DNA of 64,000 nucleotides, from NCBI RefSeq assembly GCF_018323885.1, contig NZ_AP024585.1:1984001-2048000 (forward strand), in the 5' to 3' direction. The notes under the pieces were generated by a model. The model was not told the origin of the DNA. It did not search any database and was given only the letters and a program-made list of their open reading frames with translations. Below, one piece after another: positions 32,294 to 43,415 of the stretch (position 1 is its first letter; every line of letters begins with the position of its first letter). Source of the stretch: Citrobacter amalonaticus (GTDB lineage Bacteria > Pseudomonadota > Gammaproteobacteria > Enterobacterales > Enterobacteriaceae). The translations under genes and the position numbers were made by a program.

Positions 32294-32600
32294 ATATAAT
32301 TCGTAGAGAATAGGGAGATTAAGAACGGTAGTGACAAACAGGTGAACGTTTAAAAGCGAAGTTTTGGGAATTTCAGGTGCGCATTTTGGGGCAGGATTTG
32401 GAAGCAAATCCCTCTTTAATATTTCGATATTATTATAAGTTTTTGTTTTTCATGCTATTTTCTTTTTGTCTGCGTAGTTTAACGCTGATGATGGTGTTGT
32501 GGGGATCAATATTTCGTAAACCGGGGAAGGGACGTGCCGGGGGGGGGCGCGAGCCATGCGCGAAAGTCGGCCCGGTGACGTCGTGTCACCGGGCAAGTGA
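32294..32600. other. appA-purB convergent intergenic region
   Basis: Contains a run of nine G (32539-32547) and a GCCCGGTGAC/GTCACCGGGC hairpin (32570-32594) just after the purB stop. No gene is supported. Confidence 0.5.
32570..32594 (-). terminator. Hairpin after purB
   Basis: Perfect 10-base arms GCCCGGTGAC/GTCACCGGGC six bases from the purB stop codon. There is no clear T run after it, so it may be a weak terminator or an RNA-end-protecting hairpin. Confidence 0.5.
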
Positions 32601-33974
<1,374 letters not shown>

Positions 33975-34616
33975 TCACAACTCCGGGGTTAAATGAGCAA
34001 GAATTTGTTTTGCCTGAGTGGTCAGGCGATTACGAGAAAACATGAGCTGCAGACGTCCACCGCCAACCTGGTGCCAGAGCACGGCAGCGCGAATGCCGGC
34101 CAGAAGCGAGGCGCGAACCTTGGCCTGTACCTGCGGGCTCTGCAATACAGCAGGGGAACCGGTCACCTGAATGCGCGGACCGAGCGGGCTGATGACATCG
34201 ACATAAATTCCGGCCATCGCGCTCATCAGCGTTTCGGATTGCAGATCAAAGTGATCGAGCTGGCGTTGCAGGCCGTTGATCCGCTCGCCCAGTGTATCCA
34301 GAGCACCTTTGGCGGCGGTGAGTTTACGCTCGAGTACCATCAGACTTAGCGTGTAGCGGGTCAATTCCGCGTTCAGCCCCTGACGGCTGCTGGCATTCAG
34401 TACGCCGAGCAGGGTTTCCAGGCCGAGACGCAGATTCGCCTCGCTGCCGCCGAACACGCCCAGCGTTGAGCTGGGGTTCATATCGATAACGCTGTTCAGT
34501 GAGACGTGGAGCGCATCGGCATCACAATGTCCCTGGTGCGCCAGTTGTTGCACCAGGCGTGCAGACTGGCAGATCCCAGCCAGTGCGAGGGTGATGTCAT
34601 AATAATTCTTTGCCAC
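33975..34616 (-). CDS. hflD: HflD, membrane-associated lysogenisation regulator
   Basis: A 213-residue protein that in E. coli sits on the inner membrane and binds lambda CII, favouring lytic growth. The second GTG (34616) is chosen because E. coli HflD also starts GTG with [13 protein letters not shown] and GGAAG lies eight bases upstream. The protein is largely helical, with conserved [13 protein letters not shown] and [17 protein letters not shown]. It lies between mnmA and purB with a three-base gap to purB. Confidence 0.96.
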   Translation of the reverse strand: MAKNYYDITLALAGICQSARLVQQLAHQGHCDADALHVSLNSVIDMNPSSTLGVFGGSEANLRLGLETLLGVLNASSRQGLNAELTRYTLSLMVLERKLTAAKGALDTLGERINGLQRQLDHFDLQSETLMSAMAGIYVDVISPLGPRIQVTGSPAVLQSPQVQAKVRASLLAGIRAAVLWHQVGGGRLQLMFSRNRLTTQAKQILAHLTPEL

Positions 34617-34652
34617 GGTCACTGCTTCCTTGTATCAGTCTGTTAAGAATAA

Positions 34653-35759
34653 TTATACCGGCAGGGGCAGTCGCTGCTCGATAATACCGCCGCCGAGGCA
34701 CACTTCGCCGTTATAGAAGACCGCTGACTGGCCCGGCGTGACGGCGGCAACCGGCTCGTCAAACATCACTTCTACGCGTTCGGCGTCCAGCGCTTTGACG
34801 GTGCACGGAATATCAGTCTGGCGGTAGCGGGTTTTCACTGTGCAACGCATTGTGCCGGTGAACGGCAGGCGATCAACCCAGTGTAGTTGCTGCGCAATCA
34901 GGCCGACGGACATCAGACGCGGATGCTCATGACCCTGAGCGACCACCAGAATGTTGTTCTCAACGTCTTTATCCACCACATACCACGGATCTTCCGTGCC
35001 TTCTTTGGTGCCACCGATGCCAAGACCTTTACGCTGACCTAGCGTGTGGTACATCAGCCCCTGATGCTGACCAATCTCTTCGCCGTCCACGGTAATGATT
35101 TTACCCGGCTGTGCTGGCAGATAACGGCCCAGAAATTCGCGGAACTTACGTTCGCCGATAAAGCAAATGCCGGTAGAATCTTTTTTCTTCGCGGTAACCA
35201 GTCCCAGGTCTTCGGCAATTTTGCGCACCTGCGGTTTTTCCAGTTCGCCGACCGGGAACAGACTTTGTGCGATCTGCTCATGGCCCAGCGTGTAGAGGAA
35301 GTAGCTCTGATCTTTATTGCTATCTAAGCCGCGAAGCAGGCGACTTTTGCCGTCGACATCTGCCCGGCGGACATAATGCCCGGTAGCGATATAATCAGCG
35401 CCCAGATCTTCTGCAGCGAACTCCAGGAAGGCTTTAAATTTGATCTCTTTATTGCACAGAATATCCGGATTCGGCGTACGGCCAGCTTTGTACTCTTCAA
35501 GGAAGAGCTCAAAGACGTTATCCCAGTATTCTGCGGCAAAGTTTACGGTATGCAGTTCAATGCCGAGCTTGTCGCAAACGGCCTGAGCGTCAGCCAGATC
35601 GGCGGCCGCTGTGCAATATTCCTCACCGTCGTCCTCTTCCCAGTTCTTCATGAACAGGCCTTCTACCTGATAACCCTGTTGTTGCAACAGCCAGGCGGAA
35701 ACGGAGGAATCGACACCGCCGGACATGCCGACGATCACTTTTTTTGGGCTTTCTGACAT
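34653..35759 (-). CDS. mnmA: MnmA, tRNA-specific 2-thiouridylase
   Basis: Inserts sulphur at position 2 of wobble uridine 34 in tRNA-Lys, -Glu and -Gln, taking sulphur from TusE. The ATG at 35759 gives 368 residues. The PP-loop [15 protein letters not shown] is at the N-terminus. Catalytic cysteines are in [11 protein letters not shown] and [12 protein letters not shown], and the C-terminal beta-barrel ends [12 protein letters not shown]. It lies in the nudJ-mnmA-hflD-purB run. Confidence 0.98.
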   Translation of the reverse strand: MSESPKKVIVGMSGGVDSSVSAWLLQQQGYQVEGLFMKNWEEDDGEEYCTAAADLADAQAVCDKLGIELHTVNFAAEYWDNVFELFLEEYKAGRTPNPDILCNKEIKFKAFLEFAAEDLGADYIATGHYVRRADVDGKSRLLRGLDSNKDQSYFLYTLGHEQIAQSLFPVGELEKPQVRKIAEDLGLVTAKKKDSTGICFIGERKFREFLGRYLPAQPGKIITVDGEEIGQHQGLMYHTLGQRKGLGIGGTKEGTEDPWYVVDKDVENNILVVAQGHEHPRLMSVGLIAQQLHWVDRLPFTGTMRCTVKTRYRQTDIPCTVKALDAERVEVMFDEPVAAVTPGQSAVFYNGEVCLGGGIIEQRLPLPV

Positions 35760-35813
35760 TGGAATACTCACGACATTGAACTTCAAGGCGGCGTATTCTA
35801 TCACGCACCCCTT

Positions 35814-36275
35814 TTAGTTGACACCCTCTGTAAACGGCCAGTTAAATGCGCCGATCGTCTCCAGTGGGTAACGCACGCCGTTTTGATAGCAACGAACACT
35901 TTCGGCAACCAGCGGAGAACGCAGGTTTGGGGCGGTAAGGATGGTGTCGGCGCTCACCCACCGGCAGCAGTCGATATCGCTGTCATGGGGTTCGGTGTCG
36001 CACATATTGGCAAGTTCAATCGAAAACAGGAAACGCAAAAACGGCGTATTGTCCGGCGCAATCCACTGATGCATGCGAATGAAGTGCTGAGGCTGCGCCT
36101 GGATGCCGGTCTCTTCCCACAGTTCACGCGTGGCGGCCTGGACTAACGTTTCGTCGGCTTCCAGATGTCCGGCGGGCTGGTTCCACAGCGCTTTACCGTT
36201 GATGGTCTCTTCAACGATTAAAAACTTATCCTCTGCATGGACGATGCAGGCGACCGTGACGTGCGGTTTGAACAT
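35814..36275 (-). CDS. nudJ: NudJ, Nudix phosphatase
   Basis: A 153-residue Nudix hydrolase that in E. coli hydrolyses thiamin pyrophosphate precursors (HMP-PP) and nucleoside di- and triphosphates. The Nudix box is seen as [22 protein letters not shown] near residues 37-58, split here as GHLEADE and RELWEETG around the catalytic helix. Three bases separate it from rluE upstream. Confidence 0.96.
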   Translation of the reverse strand: MFKPHVTVACIVHAEDKFLIVEETINGKALWNQPAGHLEADETLVQAATRELWEETGIQAQPQHFIRMHQWIAPDNTPFLRFLFSIELANMCDTEPHDSDIDCCRWVSADTILTAPNLRSPLVAESVRCYQNGVRYPLETIGAFNWPFTEGVN

Positions 36276-36278
36276 GAT

Positions 36279-36944
36279 TTATCCTTTCTTTTGATCAGTG
36301 ACATCGCGCCATTCACCGTTGCTCAGGTTTCCCAGGGTGTAATCACCCATCGCATAGCGGATCAGGCGCAGTGTGGGGAAGCCAACGTGCGCGGTCATTC
36401 TCCGCACCTGGCGGTTACGCCCTTCATATAAGGTCACTTTCAGCCAGGCGGTGGGGATGCTTTTACGTTCGCGAATCGGCGGATTGCGCGGCCACAGCCA
36501 CTCAGGTTCCTCGACGATCTCAACTCCTGCGGGCAGGGTAGGACCATCGTTCAGCGTCACGCCATTGCGCAACGCTTCCAGCGCTTCCACTGTCGGTTCG
36601 CCTTCCACCTGTACATAGTAAATTTTCCCGGTGCGCTTGCCGGGTTGTGTCAGACGCGCCTGCAATGCGCCGTCATTGGTGAGCACCAGCAACCCTTCGC
36701 TGTCTCTGTCGAGACGACCTGCGGCATATACGCCCTGCACAGGAATAAAATCTTTTAACGTGCGGCGTCCGGCCTCGTCGGTAAATTGTGGCAAAACATC
36801 GTAAGGTTTATTGAACAAAACCACGCGTTTTGGCTGGTTTTCTTTCCGGGGCTTAGTGACTTGTCGTTGGCTGAATCGCTCAACCCGGTGATTTCTAAAA
36901 GAAGTTTTTTGCATGGTATTTTCAGATCTTATCAATTGCCGCAT
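36279..36944 (-). CDS. rluE: RluE, 23S rRNA pseudouridine synthase
   Basis: RsuA-family enzyme making pseudouridine at 23S rRNA position 2457. It has 221 residues; an internal Met11 (36914) is an alternative start. The catalytic Asp is in [17 protein letters not shown]. Other family motifs are [27 protein letters not shown] and [16 protein letters not shown] basic N-terminal tail replaces the S4 domain. It is divergent from icd. Confidence 0.96.
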   Translation of the reverse strand: MRQLIRSENTMQKTSFRNHRVERFSQRQVTKPRKENQPKRVVLFNKPYDVLPQFTDEAGRRTLKDFIPVQGVYAAGRLDRDSEGLLVLTNDGALQARLTQPGKRTGKIYYVQVEGEPTVEALEALRNGVTLNDGPTLPAGVEIVEEPEWLWPRNPPIRERKSIPTAWLKVTLYEGRNRQVRRMTAHVGFPTLRLIRYAMGDYTLGNLSNGEWRDVTDQKKG

Positions 36945-37115
36945 TATAGCCTAATAACGAGTGTCTTTCATGGCAGCGAACATTAGGGTAGTATTGACAT
37001 GCTCATTACAAAACATTAACAAAAAATTGCTCTAACGCAGTCGTGCAGCAGGACGCAAAGGCACATGCAGCGCGATGACAGACGAGCAAACCAGAAGCGC
37101 TCGAAGGAGAGGTGA

Positions 37116-38366
37116 ATGGAAAGCAAAGTAGTTGTTCCGGCGGAAGGTAAGAAGATCACCCTGCAAAACGGCAAACTCAACGTTCCTGAGAATCCGATTA
37201 TCCCGTTTATCGAAGGCGACGGTATCGGTGTTGACGTAACCCCTGCCATGCTGAAAGTGGTCGATGCCGCTGTCGAGAAAGCCTATAAAGGCGAGCGTAA
37301 AATCTCCTGGATGGAAATTTACACCGGTGAGAAATCTACCCAGGTATACGGCCAGGACGTCTGGCTGCCAGCTGAAACCCTGGATCTGATTCGTGACTAC
37401 CGCGTGGCGATTAAAGGCCCGCTGACTACCCCAGTCGGTGGCGGTATTCGCTCTCTGAACGTTGCGCTGCGTCAGGAACTTGACCTGTACGTCTGCCTGC
37501 GTCCTGTTCGTTACTATCAGGGCACTCCAAGCCCGGTTAAACATCCGGAACTGACCGACATGGTTATCTTCCGTGAAAACTCAGAAGACATTTACGCCGG
37601 TATTGAGTGGAAAGCGGATTCTGCAGATGCGGAAAAAGTGATCAAATTCCTGCGTGAAGAGATGGGCGTGAAGAAAATTCGCTTCCCTGAACACTGCGGT
37701 ATCGGTATCAAACCATGCTCCGAAGAAGGGACCAAGCGTCTGGTTCGCGCGGCGATCGAATATGCAATCACTAACGACCGTGACTCTCTGACCCTGGTGC
37801 ATAAAGGCAACATCATGAAGTTCACCGAAGGCGCGTTCAAAGACTGGGGTTACCAGTTAGCGCGTGACGAATTCGGCGCTGAACTGATCGATGGCGGCCC
37901 GTGGATGAAAATCAAGAATCCAAATACCGGCAAAGAGATCGTGGTCAAAGATGTGATCGCTGATGCGTTCCTGCAACAGATCCTGCTGCGCCCGGCGGAA
38001 TACGATGTGATTGCCTGTATGAACCTGAACGGTGACTACATTTCTGACGCCCTGGCAGCACAGGTAGGCGGTATTGGTATCGCCCCTGGCGCTAACATCG
38101 GTGACGAGTGTGCGCTGTTTGAAGCAACGCACGGTACGGCGCCGAAATATGCCGGCCAGGACAAAGTGAACCCGGGCTCTATCATCCTGTCCGCTGAGAT
38201 GATGCTGCGCCACATGCAGTGGTTCGAAGCCGCAGACCTGATTGTTAAAGGTATGGAAGGCGCGATCGCCGCGAAGACCGTGACCTATGACTTCGAACGT
38301 CTGATGGAAGGCGCTAAACTGCTGAAATGTTCAGAGTTTGGTGACGCGATCATCGCGAATATGTAA
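37116..38366 (+). CDS. icd: NADP-dependent isocitrate dehydrogenase
   Basis: TCA-cycle enzyme converting isocitrate to 2-oxoglutarate. It has 416 residues, as in E. coli. The substrate loop [12 protein letters not shown] carries Ser113, which AceK phosphorylates in E. coli. NADP-binding Lys344/Tyr345 appear in [13 protein letters not shown], and metal-binding aspartates in [13 protein letters not shown]. The 3' end is a classic phage integration site (e14 in E. coli); a decayed second copy of the last part of this gene is found at 43416-43515. Confidence 0.98.
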   Translation: MESKVVVPAEGKKITLQNGKLNVPENPIIPFIEGDGIGVDVTPAMLKVVDAAVEKAYKGERKISWMEIYTGEKSTQVYGQDVWLPAETLDLIRDYRVAIKGPLTTPVGGGIRSLNVALRQELDLYVCLRPVRYYQGTPSPVKHPELTDMVIFRENSEDIYAGIEWKADSADAEKVIKFLREEMGVKKIRFPEHCGIGIKPCSEEGTKRLVRAAIEYAITNDRDSLTLVHKGNIMKFTEGAFKDWGYQLARDEFGAELIDGGPWMKIKNPNTGKEIVVKDVIADAFLQQILLRPAEYDVIACMNLNGDYISDALAAQVGGIGIAPGANIGDECALFEATHGTAPKYAGQDKVNPGSIILSAEMMLRHMQWFEAADLIVKGMEGAIAAKTVTYDFERLMEGAKLLKCSEFGDAIIANM

Positions 38367-38389
38367 TAGCGGAAATTGTTAAATCTATT

Positions 38390-38421
38390 AACGGGAGCGT
38401 AACGCTCTCGTTGTTTTTTAT
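38390..38421 (+). terminator. icd terminator
   Basis: ACGGGAGC/GCTCTCGT stem with a GTAAC loop followed by TTGTTTTTTATT, 25 bases after the stop codon. Confidence 0.88.
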
Positions 38422-38634
38422 TAGTCTGCTAACGGTTATCAAAATTTTATCAAAACTAGTTATCAAAACCCCCTGGTAGTTTGGGGGAGGCTGGTCGATC
38501 AGATGACAGCTCCACTGCCCGGTTCCCATTAGGCATTTCTCAGTTTTGGTGGTGGATGCTCGTTAATAGTTAGGTCCGTTCTGTGCCAGGTGCGGACGTC
38601 TTAATGTTTGTTCAGCTAACACAAGTTGAGCGTT

Positions 38635-38751
38635 TCATAATGATATCTCTTTGCGGATCAGCCCAACCTGGAAGATATGTTCACCCACTTCGGTAAACCC
38701 AACCTTACGGTAAAAAGAGATGGCATTACGCATTTTACCTTTTCGGGCGAA
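38635..38751 (-). pseudogene. GNAT acetyltransferase, C-terminal fragment
   Basis: The minus strand reads about 38 residues, MRNAISFYRKVGFTEVGEHI then FQVGLIRKEISL, closed by a stop. NAISFYRKVGFTEVGEHIFQ is the typical C-terminal beta-alpha segment of GNAT N-acetyltransferases. A stop codon lies upstream and the acetyl-CoA-binding motif is missing, so it is a remnant. Confidence 0.7.
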
Positions 38752-38777
38752 CTACATGGTCGTCTCTCATCATTTGA

Positions 38778-39150
38778 GGTGTTCGCGCGGTCAAGATCCC
38801 TGGCGTCCCGGATAGCCCTGCTGCAGCGACTGAGCGGGTGAATGCGTTACGTCAACATCTGCGCGCTGGCGTAACCATCGCTATCAGTGGCGATACGTAT
38901 GCGGGGCTGGGATTAAATGCCGGTTGTGAGGTCTGGTACTCCGTATGTGGTGGGGCTGTTCCTGAAATGGCGAAACAAATCACTGAAGCTACGGCGGCAA
39001 ACGCTCATCAACGCGTTATTGCCCATGTACAAGGGCGCTTGAGCCGAAGTCATTTCCCCGCAGGACTGGCAGTCTGTCGTCCTTTTGAAACCAGGCAGGA
39101 GATCGGTCATCTTCGCATGTTTGAAACAACAACTTTAGGCCGTTTTTCGC
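38778..39150 (+). pseudogene. DapA-family (dihydrodipicolinate synthase-like) lyase, C-terminal fragment
   Basis: The reading KIPGVPDSPAATERVNALRQ, then IAISGDTYAGLGLNAGCEVWYSVCGG, matches the central-to-C-terminal part of DapA/YagE/YjhH-type aldolases, where the sensing loop SGD and WYSV-GG follow the Schiff-base region. The N-terminal half with the catalytic Lys is absent, and after about 39000 the frame no longer looks like the family. It is a broken accessory gene between icd and bluR. Confidence 0.65.
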
Positions 39151-39246
39151 TCATAAGGAACAATCCTGCTCATCTCTCCCACATTAAGGAGATTGGAGTA
39201 TGAACAGCGTCACTCAGGGTGAGATCATGGACGAACGGTGATGGCA

Positions 39247-39978
39247 TCAGGGATGGTGAAAGACCAGCGAATAACCCTGCTCGTGCCAATGCTGAAGCAA
39301 TTCCTGCTGGCGGCGGGTCGGTTCGATGCCGGTCCAGACAAACAACTGTTGTCCAGGAAAGAGTTCCGGACGTGGAGAATCCAGCGGTTCAGCCAGTACG
39401 GCGATGTGCCAGCCTTGCTGAGACAAACGCCAGGCTTCCAGCCACAGACGTGCGCGGTCTTCGGTATCCCAGCCAATCAACAACGCATCTTTGCCTGCTT
39501 TTTTGCGGGCTTCGGACATACAGGCGGTCACAAATTCAATCAGCACGCCATCAAGCAAGCTGCACATGATGCGGGCTGTATTATGGTCGAGGTTAAGGCG
39601 TTGGCGTACGGGAACGAAAATGTGATCGATAAGATCGTCTGAAGTATGCTCACGGGCAAGAGCACCGATTTTGGCCCGTAACCTGTCCGGATGAGCAAAA
39701 CGCAGCACGCCCATCATTTCTTCCTGCAAAGTGGTCCAGTCATTATGGGTTGCCACAGTGCTTTGTTCCAGCAACACTTTGACCTTGCTTACCGGCACAC
39801 CGCTTTTAATCCATCGCTTGATCTCTTCAATGCGCTGGATATCGTCTTCATCAAACTGACGATGGCCGCCTTCGCTGCGCCGGGGCTTTAACAATCCATA
39901 GCGCCGTTGCCAGGCGCGCAGGGTAACGGGGTTGATACCGCATCGTTCAGCGACATCGCCTATGCTGTAAAATCCCAT
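39247..39978 (-). CDS. bluR: BluR, MerR-family repressor of the blue-light/cold regulon
   Basis: Represses ycgZ-ymgA-ariR-ymgC; in E. coli blue-light-excited BluF removes it from DNA. The ATG at 39978 is preferred over 39990 because GAGGGA lies five bases upstream and it gives 243 residues, the E. coli length. The N-terminal MerR helix-turn-helix is [27 protein letters not shown] in parts. The C-terminal domain resembles a B12-binding fold. It lies downstream of bluF on the same strand, with an inverted repeat (40035-40061) before it. Confidence 0.95.
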   Translation of the reverse strand: MGFYSIGDVAERCGINPVTLRAWQRRYGLLKPRRSEGGHRQFDEDDIQRIEEIKRWIKSGVPVSKVKVLLEQSTVATHNDWTTLQEEMMGVLRFAHPDRLRAKIGALAREHTSDDLIDHIFVPVRQRLNLDHNTARIMCSLLDGVLIEFVTACMSEARKKAGKDALLIGWDTEDRARLWLEAWRLSQQGWHIAVLAEPLDSPRPELFPGQQLFVWTGIEPTRRQQELLQHWHEQGYSLVFHHP

Positions 39979-40034
39979 AGTGTCCCTCATACGTGGACCG
40001 AATCGTTCCTTACAAGCTAACGAATCAGCCGTGT

Positions 40035-40061
40035 TTGTACAATTTATTGTTTATTGTACAA
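40035..40061. promoter_or_regulatory. Predicted BluR operator upstream of bluR
   Basis: TTGTACA, 13 bases, TGTACAA: a perfect inverted repeat 56 bases before the bluR start. The same arms occur before ycgZ (41665-41685). This suggests autoregulation. Confidence 0.68.
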
Positions 40062-40199
40062 CAGCCTCGTAGTAAGCCTAGCTAAAAATAATGAACGTCA
40101 GGTAAACAAGACTGATGAGACAGGAAACGTGTACAGCATCCCCTGATGGTGTAGCGAGGTTCACCTGCCGCCATGAATACAGCAGGTGAAATAAGAGGA

Positions 40200-41420
40200 T
40201 TACAGCGGTGTTTTTTTCTCAGGCCATGCAACCGGTGGAATTCCACAGAAGCAAGGCGCGGCAAAAAGATGCCCCTGGAACTGAGAAATACCCGCCGATT
40301 CCAGCCACATCCATTCTTCGGGCTTTTCAACCCCGACGGCTGATATCGCAATTTCCAGAGACGCACAGCACTTAATCATGGCCTGGATGATGGCCTGTCG
40401 TGGGCCGCTTTTATGAACATCGCAAATGAGGTCGCGATTAATTTTGATGCGATCGGGTTGGAACTGCGCCAGCAGCCGCAGACCGCCAAAACCGGCACCA
40501 AAGTGATCGAGGGCGATACTGATCCCAGAGGATTTCAGGGTTCTCACCGTCTCCGTAAAGGCTTCAAACTCGGAGATAACCTCGCGTTCAGTGAACTCAA
40601 CGATGATCTGTTCCGGAACAAGACCACTGTCAGCAATAGCATTGAGCAAATAGCTGGCTGCATCCGGCACCTTCACCAACGTCATGGGCAACAGATTCAC
40701 GGACAAAACCTGATCGCGCAGACCCAGTGAGGTCGCCAGTGTAAAAGCGACTTTCTTACTTTCCAGGTCGGCCAGATAAATATCGTCGCCCTTAATATTG
40801 TCAAAATAGCGCTGTGGCGAATCACCCGAACGGGTTCGCAGCAGCGCTTCCAGAGAGACAATTTCCTGAGCAAAAGGATCGATGATGGGCTGAAAAGCAA
40901 AGCTGCAATTGGCCTCCTCACTGACTGACGTCAGGGGAATCGTGCGAGCGGATTCGGTCGCAATAAAATCCCACGTGTCAGAGGGAGGGATCTCAAAATA
41001 GTTCTCTTTTTCAGTGGCTTCCACGAAGGTGCGGAAGAACTGCAGCGCACGGTCGTTGTAGGTAAGTTGGTATCGGGATGTGCCCTTATCGAGAATGGTC
41101 TGTAATACCTCCTCCCGATCATGTTCTCGTAAATCAAATAGCTCCATTCCCACTTTCCCAAAGCGGCGGGAGGGACCGTGATCGCACAGCAGTTCGACAA
41201 CATTATAGTGGCGCTTGTCTTCACAAATCGCCTGATAAATAGCCCTTACGTTTTCATCAGGGCCTTCAAGCAGCTGAAAAAAATGTGTGCCGTTAAACAG
41301 CAAAATGCCTGTCACGTCAGCACGCCCATTTGTAAGGTTAGCGGCGGCGACCATACTTTCGAGCGCCTTCACCGGGACGTCATCACAGAGATGACTGCGG
41401 TAGATAATGGTAGTGAGCAT
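40200..41420 (-). CDS. bluF: BluF, blue-light-sensing anti-repressor (BLUF + degenerate EAL)
   Basis: FAD-binding photoreceptor that, on blue light, binds BluR and releases it from DNA. The ATG at 41420 gives 406 residues (403 in E. coli). BLUF domain 1-95: Tyr7 (MLTTIIY), Asn31 and Gln49 (THFFQLLEG) of the flavin hydrogen-bond network are all present. EAL-type domain about 150-400: ExLxR is kept (LEALLRTR) but the DDFG motif is DHFG, the KID motif is KIN, and EGVE is VGVE. It is therefore probably catalytically inactive towards c-di-GMP, as in E. coli. It is divergent from ycgZ. Confidence 0.95.
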   Translation of the reverse strand: MLTTIIYRSHLCDDVPVKALESMVAAANLTNGRADVTGILLFNGTHFFQLLEGPDENVRAIYQAICEDKRHYNVVELLCDHGPSRRFGKVGMELFDLREHDREEVLQTILDKGTSRYQLTYNDRALQFFRTFVEATEKENYFEIPPSDTWDFIATESARTIPLTSVSEEANCSFAFQPIIDPFAQEIVSLEALLRTRSGDSPQRYFDNIKGDDIYLADLESKKVAFTLATSLGLRDQVLSVNLLPMTLVKVPDAASYLLNAIADSGLVPEQIIVEFTEREVISEFEAFTETVRTLKSSGISIALDHFGAGFGGLRLLAQFQPDRIKINRDLICDVHKSGPRQAIIQAMIKCCASLEIAISAVGVEKPEEWMWLESAGISQFQGHLFAAPCFCGIPPVAWPEKKTPL

Positions 41421-41744
41421 GATTTTCCGGCATTGAGGAATGATGTTTAACCCTAACAGAACGGAGGAGATATAACACATTAAATTAACGAAAGTTTTAC
41501 TTAAAAGTGGCAGGTGGGGTTGGAAGTGGAGGATAGCGATGGCATCACCAAAAAATGAGCCTCAAAGTAGTGTACAGATAACTATCAGAACAATACCTAT
41601 GTATAAGTTATAACTTATTGAAAATAAACCATTAGCACTTTTTGTCAAAAATGAAATCATGCATTTGTACAGGTTTTGTGTACAATTTTTCTAACTTTGA
41701 ATAACGCAGCATTAACCTTTTACTGATTCGCACAGGAGAGACTC
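41421..41744. other. bluF-ycgZ divergent control region
   Basis: These 324 bases contain the perfect BluR-type inverted repeat at 41665-41685 close to ycgZ. The rest is AT-rich without other recognisable features. Confidence 0.6.
41665..41685. promoter_or_regulatory. Predicted BluR operator of ycgZ-ymgA-ariR
   Basis: TTGTACA-N7-TGTACAA, a perfect inverted repeat, lies 60 bases before the ycgZ start, where BluR represses in E. coli. Confidence 0.78.
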
Positions 41745-41984
41745 ATGCAGCAAAATGGTTACATTTCAGATACAGCTAACGCCATTGCGCAGTATTTCAG
41801 TAAGGCCAATTTGCCGACTCAGCAGGAAACATTGGGGCAGATTGTGGTGGAAATTCTAATGGACGGGCGCAATCTGAATCGCAAGACACTGTGTACAAAA
41901 TTACTTGGTCGTCTGGAAAAAGCGACCTGTGTAGAAGAGGAGGGTCATTATAACGCGCTGATTGGTTTGCTTTTTGAGCGCTGA
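41745..41984 (+). CDS. ycgZ: YcgZ, small BluR-regulated connector protein
   Basis: A 79-residue protein matching E. coli YcgZ (78 residues): conserved YFSKANLPTQQETLGQIV, EILMDGRNLNRKTLC and the C-terminal HYNALIGLLFE. In E. coli, products of this operon act through the Rcs phosphorelay to raise colanic acid and lower curli. It is the first gene after the BluR operator. Confidence 0.93.
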   Translation: MQQNGYISDTANAIAQYFSKANLPTQQETLGQIVVEILMDGRNLNRKTLCTKLLGRLEKATCVEEEGHYNALIGLLFER

Positions 41985-42054
41985 GCCCTCGTATTAAAAT
42001 CGTGAATCAACATGATGCTGTGTTCCTGTCCCTGGCAACACGGCAGAAGAGAGA

Positions 42055-42360
42055 ATGATGATGAACAGAAGTGACATTGAACAACTCACAGACGAACTTA
42101 TCGGCCAGGCAGTGTTGACGCTGCTGAAACGTAAAGCGGCGGTGAATTCAATGGCCCTGGTCACTCAACTCCGCGTTATGCAGGAAACTGAAATGGACGC
42201 CCGTCGTCGAGAGGTATTTCCGCTAATTATTTCTTACATTGAAGCGGTGATAGCTGATAAAGCAACGTCAACACCGACATCCAGACGTAGCGGTCAAATG
42301 GACACCGTCCGCTCACTTTCAGGGGCAACCCTGAAGCCAGGAAAAGGAAAAATTCACTAA
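42055..42360 (+). CDS. ymgA: YmgA-like small connector protein
   Basis: A protein of up to 101 residues with moderate similarity to E. coli YmgA (90 residues): ELIGQAVLTLL, then a helix pair and a basic tail ending GKGKIH (E. coli GKKINRIH). Three Met codons in a row leave the start uncertain by two residues. Position between ycgZ and ariR supports the assignment. Confidence 0.8.
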   Translation: MMMNRSDIEQLTDELIGQAVLTLLKRKAAVNSMALVTQLRVMQETEMDARRREVFPLIISYIEAVIADKATSTPTSRRSGQMDTVRSLSGATLKPGKGKIH

Positions 42361-42386
42361 ACGCTTAACTTTTAATGATGGTGAAA

Positions 42387-42668
42387 ATGATGAACACAGC
42401 AATCACACAACAACCTGATATTTATAGTGCTTTGCCTGATCACGTCCTTTCAGATTATTTTCGTCATGCCGGCGACGCCCTTGCTGAAGAAGCAATGGTT
42501 TTGGGCGCAGCTATACGCCATATTCTTATAAAGGGTGAGCATATTAATAACAAAAATATCATTTTATCTCTGATACAAACGCTGGAAGTCACGGATGACA
42601 TCGTACATGCAGATGTGATAAGAAAAACCCTGGAAATTGTTGTCGGACATACTATAGACGATATTTGA
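42387..42668 (+). CDS. ariR: AriR (YmgB), acid-resistance/biofilm connector protein
   Basis: A protein of about 93 residues matching E. coli AriR (88): LSDYFRHAGDALAEEAMVLG, then NNKNIILSLIQTLE and ADVIRKTLEIVVGHTIDDI. It forms helical dimers related to Hha in fold. The start is ambiguous among clustered Met codons; 42387 follows GGTGA closely. It is the last intact gene of the operon, and ymgC is not found downstream. Confidence 0.88.
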   Translation: MMNTAITQQPDIYSALPDHVLSDYFRHAGDALAEEAMVLGAAIRHILIKGEHINNKNIILSLIQTLEVTDDIVHADVIRKTLEIVVGHTIDDI

Positions 42669-42796
42669 TGTATTTAACGGGGGAAGTCAATTTTCTGCTC
42701 TATTTAAATGCTCAGCGTTGGGTCAGTCGATTATTGCCGACCTTATATTCCTGGTTTTCCTGAACTGGAAAATAAATCATGCGTAGCGAAAACTAG

Positions 42797-43180
42797 GTGC
42801 AGTCAGCGCATGCCGACCTCTGGTTGTCAGATAATTATCTCAGGCGGGGAATGGAAAGCATTTTAGAACACATCTCCTTTGGGAATACTGCAATACGATA
42901 CGTGTTTTTAACCGAGAACCAATACATTGACGTCCTGAAATATAACTGCGATCGAGGTGGCAGCAAAATTATTCTCATGACGGAAGTGACGTTTGGAACA
43001 AACGTGCAGAATGTTCAGGTGGTGCGAAGATTAAAACTCGAGGCGATTCAGTCGCTAATGTGTAATTATCCCAGAGAGCTACATCGGCTACATTTGAATC
43101 CCTTTAGAGTCTGGATAAGTCTATGTCTGTTTTTCGCTTATAGCGGACTGTTTAGTTCTTTTTCATGTGTGATGAGATGA
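42797..43180 (+). pseudogene. Possible truncated LuxR-type regulator (uncertain)
   Basis: A 127-codon frame from a GTG. The first part (LWLSDNYLRRGMESILEHI) resembles the N-terminal receiver-like domain of YjjQ/BglJ-type LuxR regulators. No LuxR helix-turn-helix follows, and the end becomes unlike any family. It might be a broken gene. The similarity is weak and judged by eye. Confidence 0.3.
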
Positions 43181-43415
43181 AGTTCAAGGTGGCGTTGGGA
43201 CACTTAAATTTTCACAACGCTACTTTGCTCCATCCTTTGCCGCAGTCATCGTGATAACGATCGGTTTGTTGATGCGTTTTATGGCCAGGTAGTTTTTGTA
43301 TATCTAACCCTGTACTTTGTACAGACGCTCAAATAATAATCTCTGTTCATGGAAAATTGCCAGCGTTCCTTCTCCCCATTCAATGCCTGCAAGGTCTCTT
43401 GCTTTGCTAAAATTG

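Larger units (their letters stand above)
38422..39246. other. Region of gene remnants between icd and bluR
   Basis: No intact gene is seen in these 825 bases. They hold a CCCCCTGG/TTTGGGGG hairpin near 38470-38490, the GNAT fragment and the DapA-like fragment. This is consistent with a decayed integrated element next to icd. Confidence 0.6.
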
